A stretch of 64,000 nt of DNA from positions 372,001-436,000 of the forward strand of contig CAVPJW010000004.1 of the NCBI GenBank assembly GCA_963705525.1. Direction: 5' to 3'. Position 1 is the stretch's first letter; the number at the start of each line of letters is the position of its first letter. Shown one piece after another: positions 1 to 8,858 of this stretch. Origin of the DNA: CAVPJW01 sp963705525 (GTDB taxonomy: Bacteria > Acidobacteriota > Vicinamibacteria > Vicinamibacterales > CAVPJW01). Both the position numbers and the translations under genes were made by a program. The notes under the pieces are model-generated. The model was not told the DNA's origin and did not search any database. It saw nothing but the letters and a program-made list of their open reading frames with translations.

Positions 1-280
1 GGATGCGGCCGCCGATCTCCGGCAGGACCAGCACCCTGATGTACTCGTTTTCGAGAATGACGCCCTTGTAGACCTTGTCAACCTTGCGATCGATCAGGAC
101 GTCATTGAGGGCGTAGGGATAGATGGTTCCGATGGGCGCGGTGAACTGAGGATGGATCTGAGGCGGACCGATCTCCCACGTCGGAATCGTGATGGGCTCC
201 TCCCGGACTGACACCTGAGCCGACGCCTGGTGGACGCCGACGACCAGGAGTCCGACCGCCATCAGGACACGAATCCTCAT
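1..280 (-). CDS. DUF5107-type secreted protein, N-terminal part (3' end outside window)
   Basis: The first 93 codons of a minus-strand gene are visible and the rest lies beyond base 1. Residues 1-22 form a signal peptide (basic MRIRV start, hydrophobic core, ending ASAQ). The region after it contains PYALND, the segment VDKVYKGVILENEYI, and LPEIGGRI, which match the opening of the DUF5107 beta-sandwich domain found in large Acidobacteria and Bacteroidetes proteins that usually carry TPR repeats. The ATG at 280 has a GAGGTG ribosome site just upstream. It is divergent from the permease at 520. Function is unknown; a carbohydrate-related role is suggested for the family but not shown here. Confidence 0.75.
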   Translation of the reverse strand, partial: MRIRVLMAVGLLVVGVHQASAQVSVREEPITIPTWEIGPPQIHPQFTAPIGTIYPYALNDVLIDRKVDKVYKGVILENEYIRVLVLPEIGGRI

Positions 281-466
281 CCATCACCTCCGAACAGTCG
301 TCATTCTAACTCTCGTTCGGACGTCCGGAACTGGGACGGGTCGTCCCGCCCTCGGACGGCAGATTCGGTGGTGGCAAGAGTGAGCCCGACGCCTTTCGTG
401 CGTCGCATGGCCGCAGAAGCAATGGCTTCGCTAGTCACGAAATGGCTCGCTCCTTGCTTTTCGCCC

Positions 467-508
467 ATTGCTCGTTGCTAATTGCTCATTGCTAACTGCT
501 CATTCTCC
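467..508. repeat. Phased heptamer array (six units, NTTGCTN words)
   Basis: Six consecutive 7-bp units (ATTGCTC, GTTGCTA, ATTGCTC, ATTGCTA, ACTGCTC, ATTCTCC) sit just before the ribosome site of the permease. The same word on the opposite strand (GCAATGA) occurs inside the radical SAM gene at 53624-53651. Confidence 0.85.
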
Positions 509-519
509 ACAGGAACCCC

Positions 520-2925
520 ATGACCACTCTGCTCCAGGATCTTCGCTACGCCGTCCGGATGCTCCTGCGATCTCCCGGGTTCAGCTTCGTGGTCGTCGCC
601 ACACTCGCCCTGGGCATCGGCGCGAACACCGCCATTTTCAGCCTGGTCGAAGCGATGCTCCTCAGGCCCCTGCCCTTCGCCCATCCCGAACGTCTCGTGA
701 TGGTCTGGGAGCGAAACTACAAGCGCGATGGCAGCGAGCGCAACGTCGTCGGGCCGGCCAACTTCATACGTTGGTCCGAACGGTCTGGCAGCTTCGAGTC
801 GCTCGCGGGCTTTGCGCCGTACAACACGAACCTCACCGGCAGCGGCACCGCAGAACGTCTGACAGCCGGCGCCGTCACCGCGAACCTGTTTTCGACGCTG
901 GGCGTCAATGCGGCAATCGGGCGGGTCTTCCTTCCGGAAGAGAGTCGTCCTGGCGCGCCGGACGTTGCGCTCCTCAGCGACGGCTTGTGGAGACGCCGCT
1001 TCGGCGCCAATCCGGCCATCGTGGGTCAGACCATCACGCTCAACAGCGAAGTCAGAACGGTCGTGGGAGTTCTGCCGCCGAGTCTGCAGCTGCCGGCGGA
1101 CGCGCAGGTCTGGGTGCCGCTGACGATCAACGAGCAGTTCAGGGGATGGTCTGGCCGGTGGCTGCAGGTGGTCGCGCGCCTGAAGGACGGCGTCTCGCTC
1201 GAGCAGGCGCGCTCAGAGATGGAGGCGATCGCCAAACGCCTCGAGCAGGAGAGCCCTGATGCCGATGCCGGCTGGGGTGTCACCGTGGCGCCGCTCCATC
1301 GCGATCTCGTCACCGATGTGAGACCCGCGCTGCTCGTGCTGATGGGCGCAGTCGCTCTCGTGCTCCTGATTGCCTGCGCCAATGTCGCCAACCTTCTGCT
1401 GGCGCGCGGCGCGGTTCGCGAGCGTGAGCTTGCGATTCGAGCGTCGCTCGGCGCGAGCGCCACGCGCCTGGCTCGCCAGCTAGTCACGGAGAGCGTCGTG
1501 CTGGCGTTGATTGGCGGGAGCGTCGGCCTGCTCTTCGCCTCGTGGGTGCTCGATGGCCTCCTCGCGATCGCACCGGATGCCATGCCGTCGCTCGGCCCAG
1601 TCGGCCTCGACATGAGCACGCTCTCGTTCACAGCCGGGCTCTCAGTGCTGAGTGCGCTCGTCTTCGGCCTGGTCCCGGCTCTGCACATCTCGCGGCCTGC
1701 ATTGAGACAATCGCTCGCAGAGGGCGCGCGCACGGCCGGAGTCAGCCCCAGCCGTCAGCTCCTGCGGGACGGCGTAGCCGTCGCACAAGTGGCGCTGGCC
1801 CTGGTCCTTCTGGTCGGCGCCGGGCTGCTCGTGAAGAGTTTCTGGCGCCTGACACACGTCGATCCTGGATTCCAGGAGGATGTGCTGTCGTTCCAGTTGT
1901 CGTTGCCGGGCGCGAAGTACAAGGATCCCGCCTCACAGACCCGTTTCTACACGCAAGCCATCGAACGCATTCAGGCGCTGCCCAACGTCACGATGGCCGG
2001 CGCCATGAGTTGGCGGCCTCTCGGCATGGGATCGGCGACGTCGTTCTCACTGCCTGATCGCGCGACGCCGCGTCCTGGTGACGAGCCGGTGGCCGATGTG
2101 CGCATGGTGACGACGGACCTGTTCAAGACGCTGGGCATCTCTGTCCAGCGGGGCCGGGTGTTCACGGACCGCGACACCGCCGAGAGCCCTCAGGTCGTGG
2201 TGGTGAGCAAGGCGCTCGCCGACGAGTATTGGCCTGGGCAGAATCCGGTTGGCAAACGGATCATGATGGATTGGGAAAGCATGCTGAACGCCGAAGTCGT
2301 TGGCGTCGTCAGCGACGTGCGGCTGAGATCGATCGACGCGCCCGCACGCGCCACGCTGTATTGGCCGATCAGCCAGGTGCCCAATAACTTCATGACAGTC
2401 ATGGTGCGATCAACGGGCGATTGGCGGCAGGTGGTGCCTTCGATCCGGCGGGAGCTGGCCTCGCTCGATCCGGAAATTCCGATGGCCGAGATCATGCCGC
2501 TCTCAGAAGTGGTCAGCGACTCTCTCAAGCAACAGCGGTTTCTGCTCGTGCTGATCGTGGCATTCGGCACCGCCGCCCTCTCACTTGCCTTTCTGGGGCT
2601 CTACGGCGTCATGTCGTATCTCGTCAGTCAGCGGACGCGCGAGTTTGGCGTGCGGCTGGCGCTGGGTGCGACCGCGCGCGACATTCTGTCGCTCGTGATC
2701 AGACGGGGAGCCCTCCTGACGTCCCTCGGGCTCGCGATTGGCCTGGCTGGCGCGCTCTCGCTGGCAGGCCTGCTGGCCAGCCTGCTCTTCGAGGTGAGCG
2801 CAACCGACGTCAGTGCATTCGCCACAGTGCTGTCGCTTCTCGCCGTGTTCGCCCTCGTCGCGAGCTATCTGCCCGCGCGTCGAGCCGTGCGAATCGATCC
2901 GATCGTGGCGCTGCGCAGCGAGTGA
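520..2925 (+). CDS. ADOP-family MacB-like ABC transporter permease
   Basis: An 801-residue inner-membrane permease with the Acidobacteria 'duplicated orphan permease' layout. A short N-terminal leader (LLQDLRYAVRMLLRSPG) precedes the first membrane helix and a MacB_PCD periplasmic domain. An FtsX core follows at about 265-400 (VALVLLIACANVANLLLARG), then a second MacB_PCD domain, and a second FtsX core at about 680-800 ending PARRAVRIDP. The repeated FtsX motif shows the internal duplication. No ATPase gene is adjacent, as is typical of this family, so the partner ATPase and the substrate (peptide, lipid or drug export) are unknown. The start is ATG with AGGAACCCC upstream. A paralogue lies at 16234. 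Confidence 0.92.
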   Translation: MTTLLQDLRYAVRMLLRSPGFSFVVVATLALGIGANTAIFSLVEAMLLRPLPFAHPERLVMVWERNYKRDGSERNVVGPANFIRWSERSGSFESLAGFAPYNTNLTGSGTAERLTAGAVTANLFSTLGVNAAIGRVFLPEESRPGAPDVALLSDGLWRRRFGANPAIVGQTITLNSEVRTVVGVLPPSLQLPADAQVWVPLTINEQFRGWSGRWLQVVARLKDGVSLEQARSEMEAIAKRLEQESPDADAGWGVTVAPLHRDLVTDVRPALLVLMGAVALVLLIACANVANLLLARGAVRERELAIRASLGASATRLARQLVTESVVLALIGGSVGLLFASWVLDGLLAIAPDAMPSLGPVGLDMSTLSFTAGLSVLSALVFGLVPALHISRPALRQSLAEGARTAGVSPSRQLLRDGVAVAQVALALVLLVGAGLLVKSFWRLTHVDPGFQEDVLSFQLSLPGAKYKDPASQTRFYTQAIERIQALPNVTMAGAMSWRPLGMGSATSFSLPDRATPRPGDEPVADVRMVTTDLFKTLGISVQRGRVFTDRDTAESPQVVVVSKALADEYWPGQNPVGKRIMMDWESMLNAEVVGVVSDVRLRSIDAPARATLYWPISQVPNNFMTVMVRSTGDWRQVVPSIRRELASLDPEIPMAEIMPLSEVVSDSLKQQRFLLVLIVAFGTAALSLAFLGLYGVMSYLVSQRTREFGVRLALGATARDILSLVIRRGALLTSLGLAIGLAGALSLAGLLASLLFEVSATDVSAFATVLSLLAVFALVASYLPARRAVRIDPIVALRSE

Positions 2926-3101
2926 GCCGCACGCACCGAAGCTGGACCGTGGACGAGGTGTTCGAAAACGAGTGGTCCGCGCCGCGATCGACGAAAGCTG
3001 GACGAAAGCGCTTCCCTTCCGCGTGTGTCAAATTGCAACGCGAAAATTCGTTCACGAGAAGGCCCGTTCCGGCGCGGCAGCCATGCCGATAGACCGATCG
3101 T

Positions 3102-3563
3102 ATGCGCCGGCTCGCGGTGATCGGCTTGCTCTGCTCAGTCCTCATGGGGTGCGACGATGGGGGATCGGCAGGATCGCCCGCGGCGCCGTCTAATTCCAAC
3201 TCCCAACCGCAGAACTTGTCGGGAACGTGGACGGGCACGATGACCTCGTCCAATTTTCCGACGCAGCAGATCACGCTGCAGCTCACCCAGTTTCAATCAG
3301 GCGTGACGGGCGTCTATCGCTTGTCGCCGAAATCCGATTACACAGGGTCGGTTGGAAGCGGCAGCATGAACGGAATGGCGTTCACGGGCACGCTGTTCTT
3401 GAACGCCGGATCGCCATGTCAGAGCCACGGCGAGTTCTCGGGCACCGTGACGGACACGGAACTTCACTGGACGAGCAATGGGTTTGTCGGGGTGGCGGTC
3501 TGCACGATTGGCCCGGCGCCCAAGAACCTTCCTCAGCGGGTCAGCATCGACGCGCGGAGATAA
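3102..3563 (+). CDS. Small predicted lipoprotein
   Basis: A 153-residue secreted lipoprotein. The N-terminus MRRLAVIGLLCSVLMGC is a type II signal with Cys17 in the lipobox (L-M-G-C). A low-complexity Ser/Pro/Asn linker follows, then a compact beta-rich domain rich in G, T and S (NLSGTWTGTM, GVTGVYRLSP, NGMAFTGTL, GEFSGTV). This pattern resembles small lipocalin-like lipoproteins common in Acidobacteria. Two Cys in the mature domain could form a disulphide. No ribosome site is evident. Function is not recognised, and neither neighbour suggests one. Confidence 0.7.
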   Translation: MRRLAVIGLLCSVLMGCDDGGSAGSPAAPSNSNSQPQNLSGTWTGTMTSSNFPTQQITLQLTQFQSGVTGVYRLSPKSDYTGSVGSGSMNGMAFTGTLFLNAGSPCQSHGEFSGTVTDTELHWTSNGFVGVAVCTIGPAPKNLPQRVSIDARR

Positions 3564-3643
3564 GCGGCCAAAAGGCCCTGGGCGCCCTTCGATCCTGACC
3601 AATGCCCCACGACGGTTGGAGCGGTTGTCACAGACTCAGGGGG

Positions 3644-3708
3644 ACCTGAGCTTGTCGAAGGTACGACCTGAGCTTGTCGAAGGTGCGACCTGAGCTTGTC
3701 GAAGGTCG
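3644..3708. repeat. Three tandem 22-bp copies of a REP-like CTGAGCTTGTCGAAGG element
   Basis: The unit ACCTGAGCTTGTCGAAGGT(R)CG is present at 3644-3665, 3666-3687 and 3688-3708 with one variable base. Its complement CCTTCGACAAGCTCAGG is a REP-type word that I recall from many unrelated bacterial genomes, mostly Proteobacteria and Actinobacteria. No transposase or REP-associated tyrosine transposase lies nearby. Confidence 0.85.
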
Positions 3709-3709
3709 A

Positions 3710-3919
3710 CTACGCCTGCGGAACGGCGATGGCGCGCGGGTCGGCGACGGTGCCCGCCACGCGAGGCCTGACGAACGAGGCGCCGGCCAGACAGCGAGTC
3801 ACCTGGATCAGGAATCCCAAAACCGCGACCTCGGTGAGCATCACCGGTCGTCGCAGAGTGGCCATCTGCAGCAGGGCGGCCACGAGCAGGAGCATCAGGC
3901 AGAGTCGGTCGAGTTTCAT
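3710..3919 (-). CDS. Possible small membrane protein (69 aa)
   Basis: A 69-residue reading frame with two hydrophobic stretches (about residues 6-22 and 26-46) separated by an RRP turn, consistent with a two-helix inner-membrane peptide. A purine-rich GGGGTGGG lies directly before the ATG. Its stop codon abuts the REP-like tandem repeat. No family is recognised. It could be a chance frame in a gene-poor stretch, so it is given at low confidence. Confidence 0.35.
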   Translation of the reverse strand: MKLDRLCLMLLLVAALLQMATLRRPVMLTEVAVLGFLIQVTRCLAGASFVRPRVAGTVADPRAIAVPQA

Positions 3920-4061
3920 CCCACCCCATCAATTGGCAAGGTGGGGGCCATCCGGATCCCGCAAAAACATTAGGAAAATTGCGAAGGGGTTTATCGAAGT
4001 CTGTCTGCGAACGGAAACTAGGTCAGACCGCAGGAGAAGATGAGATTAGAACAATTCTGGC

Positions 4062-4096
4062 GGTTCAAGGTTCAGCGTTCAGGGTTCACGGTTCGG
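4062..4096. repeat. Phased heptamer array (GGTTCAN words, five units)
   Basis: Five 7-bp units GGTTCAA, GGTTCAG, CGTTCAG, GGTTCAC, GGTTCGG lie downstream of the oxygenase gene. The core GGTTC is shared with the 8-bp arrays at 23566 and 44790. Confidence 0.8.
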
Positions 4097-4130
4097 CGCA
4101 CGAGCCTCGTTTCTGACAATCTTGTAAGCA

Positions 4131-4838
4131 CTATTTGGCGTTGTGAAAGATGATGCCGAGCGTGAACCGGATGCCTGAGTGGACACGCCCCACGCCATGT
4201 CTGACGTTTACCCTGTAATAGCCTCGCGACCCTGACACCGGCCGGATGCGCGTCGTGAAGATGACGAGCTCGCCCTGCTGGCCGGCAATCACGTCCACGG
4301 CCGATTGGGCACGCGGTCGCTGTTCGACCAGGACGAACTCTCCCCCGGTGTAGTCCTCAGCCGGCGATCCCAGGAACACGACGGCCTGCAGCGGGAACGC
4401 GACGTCTCCGTAGATGTCCTGATGCAGGCAGTTGTAGCCGCCTGCCTCGTAGCGCAGGAGAAGCGGCGTGGGCTTCGACTGACCGTTCTCCGCGCAGCGT
4501 CGATGGAACCCGTCCAGCGTCGGGGGAAATCGCTCGGCCGATCCGAGCGCGGTCATCCACTGATTGGCAATCGATGCAAGCGGAGGAAAGAGCGACTCAC
4601 GAATCTCGCGCACCACGTCCGGAAGAGGATCGGCAAAGTACTTGTACTCGCCCTGGCCGAATCGATGACGCGCCATGTCGACGCGGCTTCGGAAACGCGC
4701 CTCGTCGCGGTACAACTCGACGAGCGCTTTGCACTGGGCTGGATCGAGGACGGCGGGCGTCCGCGCAAAACCGGCAGACGATAGAGACGATGAGAGGCCG
4801 GGCCAGTCGAGTGCGGCGAGTCGATCGGCGAGCGCCAT
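4131..4838 (-). CDS. 2OG-Fe(II) oxygenase (Oxygenase-NA family)
   Basis: A 235-residue non-haem iron dioxygenase. The facial triad is visible: His139-x-Asp141 in the segment NCLHQDIYG and a distal His in VRHGVG, followed by the 2-oxoglutarate-binding Arg in SGIRFTLG. The segment AEDYTGGEFVLVEQRPRAQS is the jellyroll core typical of this family, which Pfam labels as possibly acting on damaged nucleic acids, although the substrate is not established. I chose the ATG at 4838; an in-frame GTG at 4856 would add six residues, and neither has a clear ribosome site. It stands alone between a repeat-bearing gap and the carboxypeptidase. Confidence 0.85.
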   Translation of the reverse strand: MALADRLAALDWPGLSSSLSSAGFARTPAVLDPAQCKALVELYRDEARFRSRVDMARHRFGQGEYKYFADPLPDVVREIRESLFPPLASIANQWMTALGSAERFPPTLDGFHRRCAENGQSKPTPLLLRYEAGGYNCLHQDIYGDVAFPLQAVVFLGSPAEDYTGGEFVLVEQRPRAQSAVDVIAGQQGELVIFTTRIRPVSGSRGYYRVNVRHGVGRVHSGIRFTLGIIFHNAK

Positions 4839-4924
4839 GGCTCGCCACGGTATCACGCGCAGGAGGGTCCGGCTATCCGAAGCTTGCCGTCAGAGTGGCG
4901 AGGCTCGCCTCGATCGGCTCGGGC

Positions 4925-6463
4925 CTACTTCGCACCGGCTGCTGAGCCGATGAACTGCGTCACGTCGCGCTTCAGCTTCTCGAGCGACGGCACGTGGATG
5001 TACATCATGTGCCCGGCCTCGTACTCGCTCGTCACGACGTTCTTTCTGAGGCTCGGATCGAGACTCATGTGCGCGATGGTGTACTTCGTCGCGAAGTAAG
5101 GAGTGGCTTGATCGAAGTACCCGGACGCGATGAACAGCTTCATCGATGGGTTCTTGGCAAATGCGCTCCGGAGCGCCTCACTCGTGTCGGCAAACTTGTT
5201 GTCCGACCCGAAATCCCAGTCCCTGAACCCGCCTCCGAGAATGTAGTAGACCGTGTCCGACTTGAAACCGAGCGATGTGCGCACGTAGTCATAGAACATG
5301 GCCGTATACGGAGGACGGATGGCCGCCATGGCCGGATCGAAATCCGGCGACTCCGAAACCGCCGCGGCATTCAGTCCCGTAAAGCGGCTGTCCAGGCGTC
5401 CCACGGTCCGTTTGCGATCGCGCAGCAGTTCCGCATTGAACTGCGAGAGCTCGACGCGCAGATCGCAGTTGTCGATGAACGTCTTGCTGAGTCCCGTGAA
5501 CCTCGCCATCTGATCGATGGTCGTGCGCCGCTCGTCGGCCCCAAGCTGATCGCCCTTGCCGAGCGCCAGCGTATATTCGTTCGAGGCCCAGCGCTCCGCC
5601 TCCGTCAGAACCTGCCTGAGATCGGTGAATTCCGCCGGCAGTTTCTTGTGATACCAGGCCGTGGCCGCATAGGTCGGAATCAGCAGGATGTACGGAAGAT
5701 CGTTTCCCTTCGTGAATTCGGCCGTCTGGAAATTGAGAATCGACGAGATGAGGACGATGCCGTTGAAGGCGATGCCGCGATCGATAAGATGCCCGGCCAG
5801 CCCCGCGGCGCGCGTCGTCCCATAGCTCTCCCCTACCAGGAAGAGCGGGGAGCTCCAGCGATCGTGCCGCGTCAGATACATGCGGATGAACTCGCCGACC
5901 GACCGGATGTCGCCGTCGAGCCCCCAGAATTTCTTGCCGAGCTCAGGCTTTAACGCGCGGCTGTACCCGGTGCCGACCGGATCGATGAACACGAGATCGG
6001 TCTGATCGAGCCAGCTATGCTCGTTGTCCACGAGTTGATATGGCGGTGACGGCATCCATCCCTGGTCTTCCATCCTGACCCGCCTCGGCCCGAGTGCGCC
6101 GAGGTGCAGCCACACCGACGATGAACCGGGCCCGCCGTTGAATGAGAACATCAACGGCCGGTTGGCCGCGACCGTCGCACCGTCCATGGTGTACGCCATG
6201 AAGAACATCCGCGCCTCGGTCTCACCCGCGTCGTTTCTGATGGGCATGAAGCCCGTCGTCACGGTGTACTTGATCGATCGTCCTTCGATTCTCGCGTCAT
6301 GATGTGTGACGACGAGCTTGTCGTCGTCGACAGGAGTCTCGGGCTTCTTCTCCTCGGCTGCCGCAGGCGATGCGGACGGCGCCTGTCTCCGTGTCGCGAT
6401 CAGGCCGCTCGGAAGAAGCGTGAGCAGAATTGCCAGCACGAACATTCGGTAGCGGTTCGCCAT
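4925..6463 (-). CDS. Secreted serine carboxypeptidase (peptidase family S10)
   Basis: A 512-residue secreted peptidase that removes C-terminal residues from peptides. The signal peptide (NRYRMFVLAILLTLL) is followed by a Pro/Ala/Glu linker and the S10 alpha/beta-hydrolase domain. The oxyanion/substrate motif NGGPGSSS is at about 109-116. The nucleophile is Ser213 in GESYGTT. The catalytic Asp probably lies in GYFDQATP, and the His in EYEAGHMMY near the C-terminus. The ATG at 6463 is preferred because it opens the signal peptide; an upstream in-frame start at 6517 would add 18 hydrophilic residues. Substrates are unknown. Confidence 0.93.
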   Translation of the reverse strand: MANRYRMFVLAILLTLLPSGLIATRRQAPSASPAAAEEKKPETPVDDDKLVVTHHDARIEGRSIKYTVTTGFMPIRNDAGETEARMFFMAYTMDGATVAANRPLMFSFNGGPGSSSVWLHLGALGPRRVRMEDQGWMPSPPYQLVDNEHSWLDQTDLVFIDPVGTGYSRALKPELGKKFWGLDGDIRSVGEFIRMYLTRHDRWSSPLFLVGESYGTTRAAGLAGHLIDRGIAFNGIVLISSILNFQTAEFTKGNDLPYILLIPTYAATAWYHKKLPAEFTDLRQVLTEAERWASNEYTLALGKGDQLGADERRTTIDQMARFTGLSKTFIDNCDLRVELSQFNAELLRDRKRTVGRLDSRFTGLNAAAVSESPDFDPAMAAIRPPYTAMFYDYVRTSLGFKSDTVYYILGGGFRDWDFGSDNKFADTSEALRSAFAKNPSMKLFIASGYFDQATPYFATKYTIAHMSLDPSLRKNVVTSEYEAGHMMYIHVPSLEKLKRDVTQFIGSAAGAK

Positions 6464-6658
6464 GACTGTCAGTCCGTGTTTGCCATCGAAGGCCGACCCG
6501 AACGTCGGCAGCGCCACACACGAAGCTCCTCAGTCGGTGTAACCTTAGCACGACATCTCCGTCAGAGGACTCGGCGCGCGGCCGAGAAGGACGCTCGGCC
6601 GCTCAGCGAACTCGAACCGATGGGAATCCGTCACAGTGGTGGTCGAAAGGAGCCGCAA

Positions 6659-7468
6659 GTGACCCGACGTGCCTTGATTCTGTGCCTCGTGGCCATGTGC
6701 ATGGTGGCGCGCACCGCGTCCGCGCAGGTCGAGAAATTCCAGTATCGAGCCGAGCGCGTCCAGCCGGGCATCGTGTATCACTACGTGAAGACGAATATCG
6801 ACGGCACGCATCCCGAGTGGATTTCCATCTACGTTCCGAAGAAGGATCAGATCGTATCGTTCAAGTTCCACCCGAAGGATCCTCCTGCTGCGCTGGTCAC
6901 GGCAGATATGGACTGGGCCACCTTTTCGGTCAAGCGCCTCGAGTCGCTCCATGTGCTGGGCGACGGCAGCCGCAAGACCATGGCCGTCCTCGACTACAAC
7001 GACAAAGAACGCGCCGTGTTCACCGCGCTTCCGGGTCTCAACAAGCCGGATCCGGAAAAGACGCCCATCGCATTCCTTCCGTTCCACATCTACAACTTCG
7101 ACCTGGCGAGCCTCAACTTCGCGTTCCGCCACCTGCTCCAGCCCGACGGGAGCTTCAAGGTCGGGCTTGCCGATCCGACGTTCAAACAGGATGGGCCGGC
7201 GTTCTTCTACCGTGGTGAAGTCGACGTTTCCTATTCAGGCGACGAGCAGCGCGGCGGTGCCCTCTGCCGCAAGTACCGCATCAACGGACCAGGTCTCGAG
7301 AATCGTGGAGGATTCATCTGGGTTCACAAGGCCGCCGGGTACGTCACCGACATGGAGATCGACCTGCCCGACAATCCCGACTGGCAGACCTTCAAGTTCA
7401 AGCTGGAGAAAGTCGAGCGCATGACCCCTGACGCCTGGGACGCGTTCATGACGTCGCAGCTCCGCTAG
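6659..7468 (+). CDS. Secreted conserved hypothetical protein
   Basis: A 269-residue periplasmic or exported protein. The start is the GTG at 6659, supported by AAAGGAG six bases upstream. The first ~23 residues are a signal peptide (TRRALILCLVAMCMVARTASAQ). The mature part is beta-rich with no recognised catalytic motif; segments such as HPEWISIYVPKKD, FLPFHIYNFDLASL and FYRGEVDVSY suggest a single-domain beta-sandwich, possibly of the DUF3108 or LolA-like type. It ends three bases before the flavoenzyme at 7472, so the two genes are probably co-transcribed. Confidence 0.75.
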   Translation: MTRRALILCLVAMCMVARTASAQVEKFQYRAERVQPGIVYHYVKTNIDGTHPEWISIYVPKKDQIVSFKFHPKDPPAALVTADMDWATFSVKRLESLHVLGDGSRKTMAVLDYNDKERAVFTALPGLNKPDPEKTPIAFLPFHIYNFDLASLNFAFRHLLQPDGSFKVGLADPTFKQDGPAFFYRGEVDVSYSGDEQRGGALCRKYRINGPGLENRGGFIWVHKAAGYVTDMEIDLPDNPDWQTFKFKLEKVERMTPDAWDAFMTSQLR

Positions 7469-7471
7469 CAC

Positions 7472-8854
7472 ATGCACCGTTCGCTCTGGCTCGAAGAAGC
7501 GATTGCGCCCGGGCTCGAGCCGGAGCCTCGACTCGCGGGCGACATCCGGGCGGATGTCGCCATCATCGGCGGCGGTTACGTCGGCCTGTGGACCGCCATT
7601 CGGATCAAAGAGCTCGATCCGGCGTCGGATGTCGTGCTCGTCGAGCAGGACATCTGCGGCGGAGGTGCGTCGGGCCGGAACGGAGGGTTCGTCCTGTCGT
7701 GGTGGGCCAAGTTCGCTACGCTGATGGCACTCTACGGAAAGACGTCCGCCATCGACCTCTGCCGCCGGTCCGAAGCAGCCATTCAGGAGATCGGATCGTT
7801 CTCGGCCGCCCATCAAATCGACGCGCATTTCGTCCAGGCCGGCTGGCTGTGGACGGCGACGACGTCGGCGCAGATTGGCGCGTGGGAACGTCCGGTGCGA
7901 CTCTGCGAGGAACTCGGCCTCGATGCATTCGTGCGGCTGGATCCGGCGGAGGTCGCGCGGCGTGCAGGCTCCCGTCGGCACCTTGAAGGCGTGCTCGAAC
8001 GAAGCGGCGCGACGGTGCAGCCCGCCGCCCTCGTGCGCGGGTTGCGCAAGGTGGCCCTGTCACTCGGTGTTCGCCTCTTCGAGCAGACGACGGTCACGTC
8101 GTTTACGCGCGATTCACCGGTCGTGCTGACGACGCCAGACGGCCGACTGACGGCCGACCGTCTCGTCATTGCCACCAACGCATGGGCGGCCAGTCTTTCC
8201 GAGCTCGCCCGGTCCATCGTCGTGGTCTCGAGCGACATCGTCGCGACTCAACCGATCCCGGAGAAGCTGCAGGCGATCGGCTGGACCGGCGGTGAAGGCA
8301 TCACCGACTCGCAGCAGATGGTGGACTACTACCGGACGACGAGGGACGGACGAATCGTGTTCGGGAAAGGAGGGTGGGGCATCGCGTATGGCGGGCGCAT
8401 CGGACCCGAGTTCGATCGCGATGCAACCCGGGCTCGCACGGTCACGAGCGATTTCCATCGCCTCTACCCGATGCTCGCCGAGGTGCCGATCGACCGCGAC
8501 TGGTCCGGCGCCATCGATCGTTCGGTCAACGGCCTGCCTGTCATCGGCCACCTGGGAGGCCGCACACACATCTGCTACGGCATCGGATGGAGCGGCAACG
8601 GCGTCGGTCCGTCAGTCGTGGGAGGTCGAATCCTGGCAAGTCTCGCACTCGGCCTGAGGAACGAGTGGAGCGAAATGCCGATCGTCGATCGTCCGTTCGG
8701 CAAGTTCCCACCGGAGCCCATTCGTTATCTCGGAGCGCACATCGTCAGAGCGGCCGTGCAGAGCAAGGAACAGGCTGAGGCGCGCGGCGACTCGCCAAGC
8801 CGCCTGTCATGCGCCCTGGCGCGCCTGGCACCGGAAGGCCTCGAAGGCCACTAG
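7472..8854 (+). CDS. FAD-dependent amine oxidase-like protein (DAO family, PuuB-like)
   Basis: A 460-residue flavoprotein of the D-amino-acid oxidase superfamily. The Rossmann FAD motif is at about 30-50 (VAIIGGGYVGLWTA) with a following acidic VLVEQ. The segment ICGGGASGRNGGFV is typical of the gamma-glutamylputrescine oxidase / glycine-oxidase branch, and the second FAD contact is in ICYGIGWSGNGV near 370. It would oxidise an amine to an aldehyde plus H2O2, using FAD. Its position, convergent with a polyamine-type ABC operon on the opposite strand, fits polyamine catabolism. That substrate is an inference from context. Confidence 0.85.
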   Translation: MHRSLWLEEAIAPGLEPEPRLAGDIRADVAIIGGGYVGLWTAIRIKELDPASDVVLVEQDICGGGASGRNGGFVLSWWAKFATLMALYGKTSAIDLCRRSEAAIQEIGSFSAAHQIDAHFVQAGWLWTATTSAQIGAWERPVRLCEELGLDAFVRLDPAEVARRAGSRRHLEGVLERSGATVQPAALVRGLRKVALSLGVRLFEQTTVTSFTRDSPVVLTTPDGRLTADRLVIATNAWAASLSELARSIVVVSSDIVATQPIPEKLQAIGWTGGEGITDSQQMVDYYRTTRDGRIVFGKGGWGIAYGGRIGPEFDRDATRARTVTSDFHRLYPMLAEVPIDRDWSGAIDRSVNGLPVIGHLGGRTHICYGIGWSGNGVGPSVVGGRILASLALGLRNEWSEMPIVDRPFGKFPPEPIRYLGAHIVRAAVQSKEQAEARGDSPSRLSCALARLAPEGLEGH

Positions 8855-8858
8855 CGCA

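Noticed and set aside
6299..6658. Long N-terminal extension of the secreted protein at 6659
   Set aside because: It runs antisense through the carboxypeptidase gene and has no signal peptide; the GTG at 6659 has a strong ribosome site and a clean signal.
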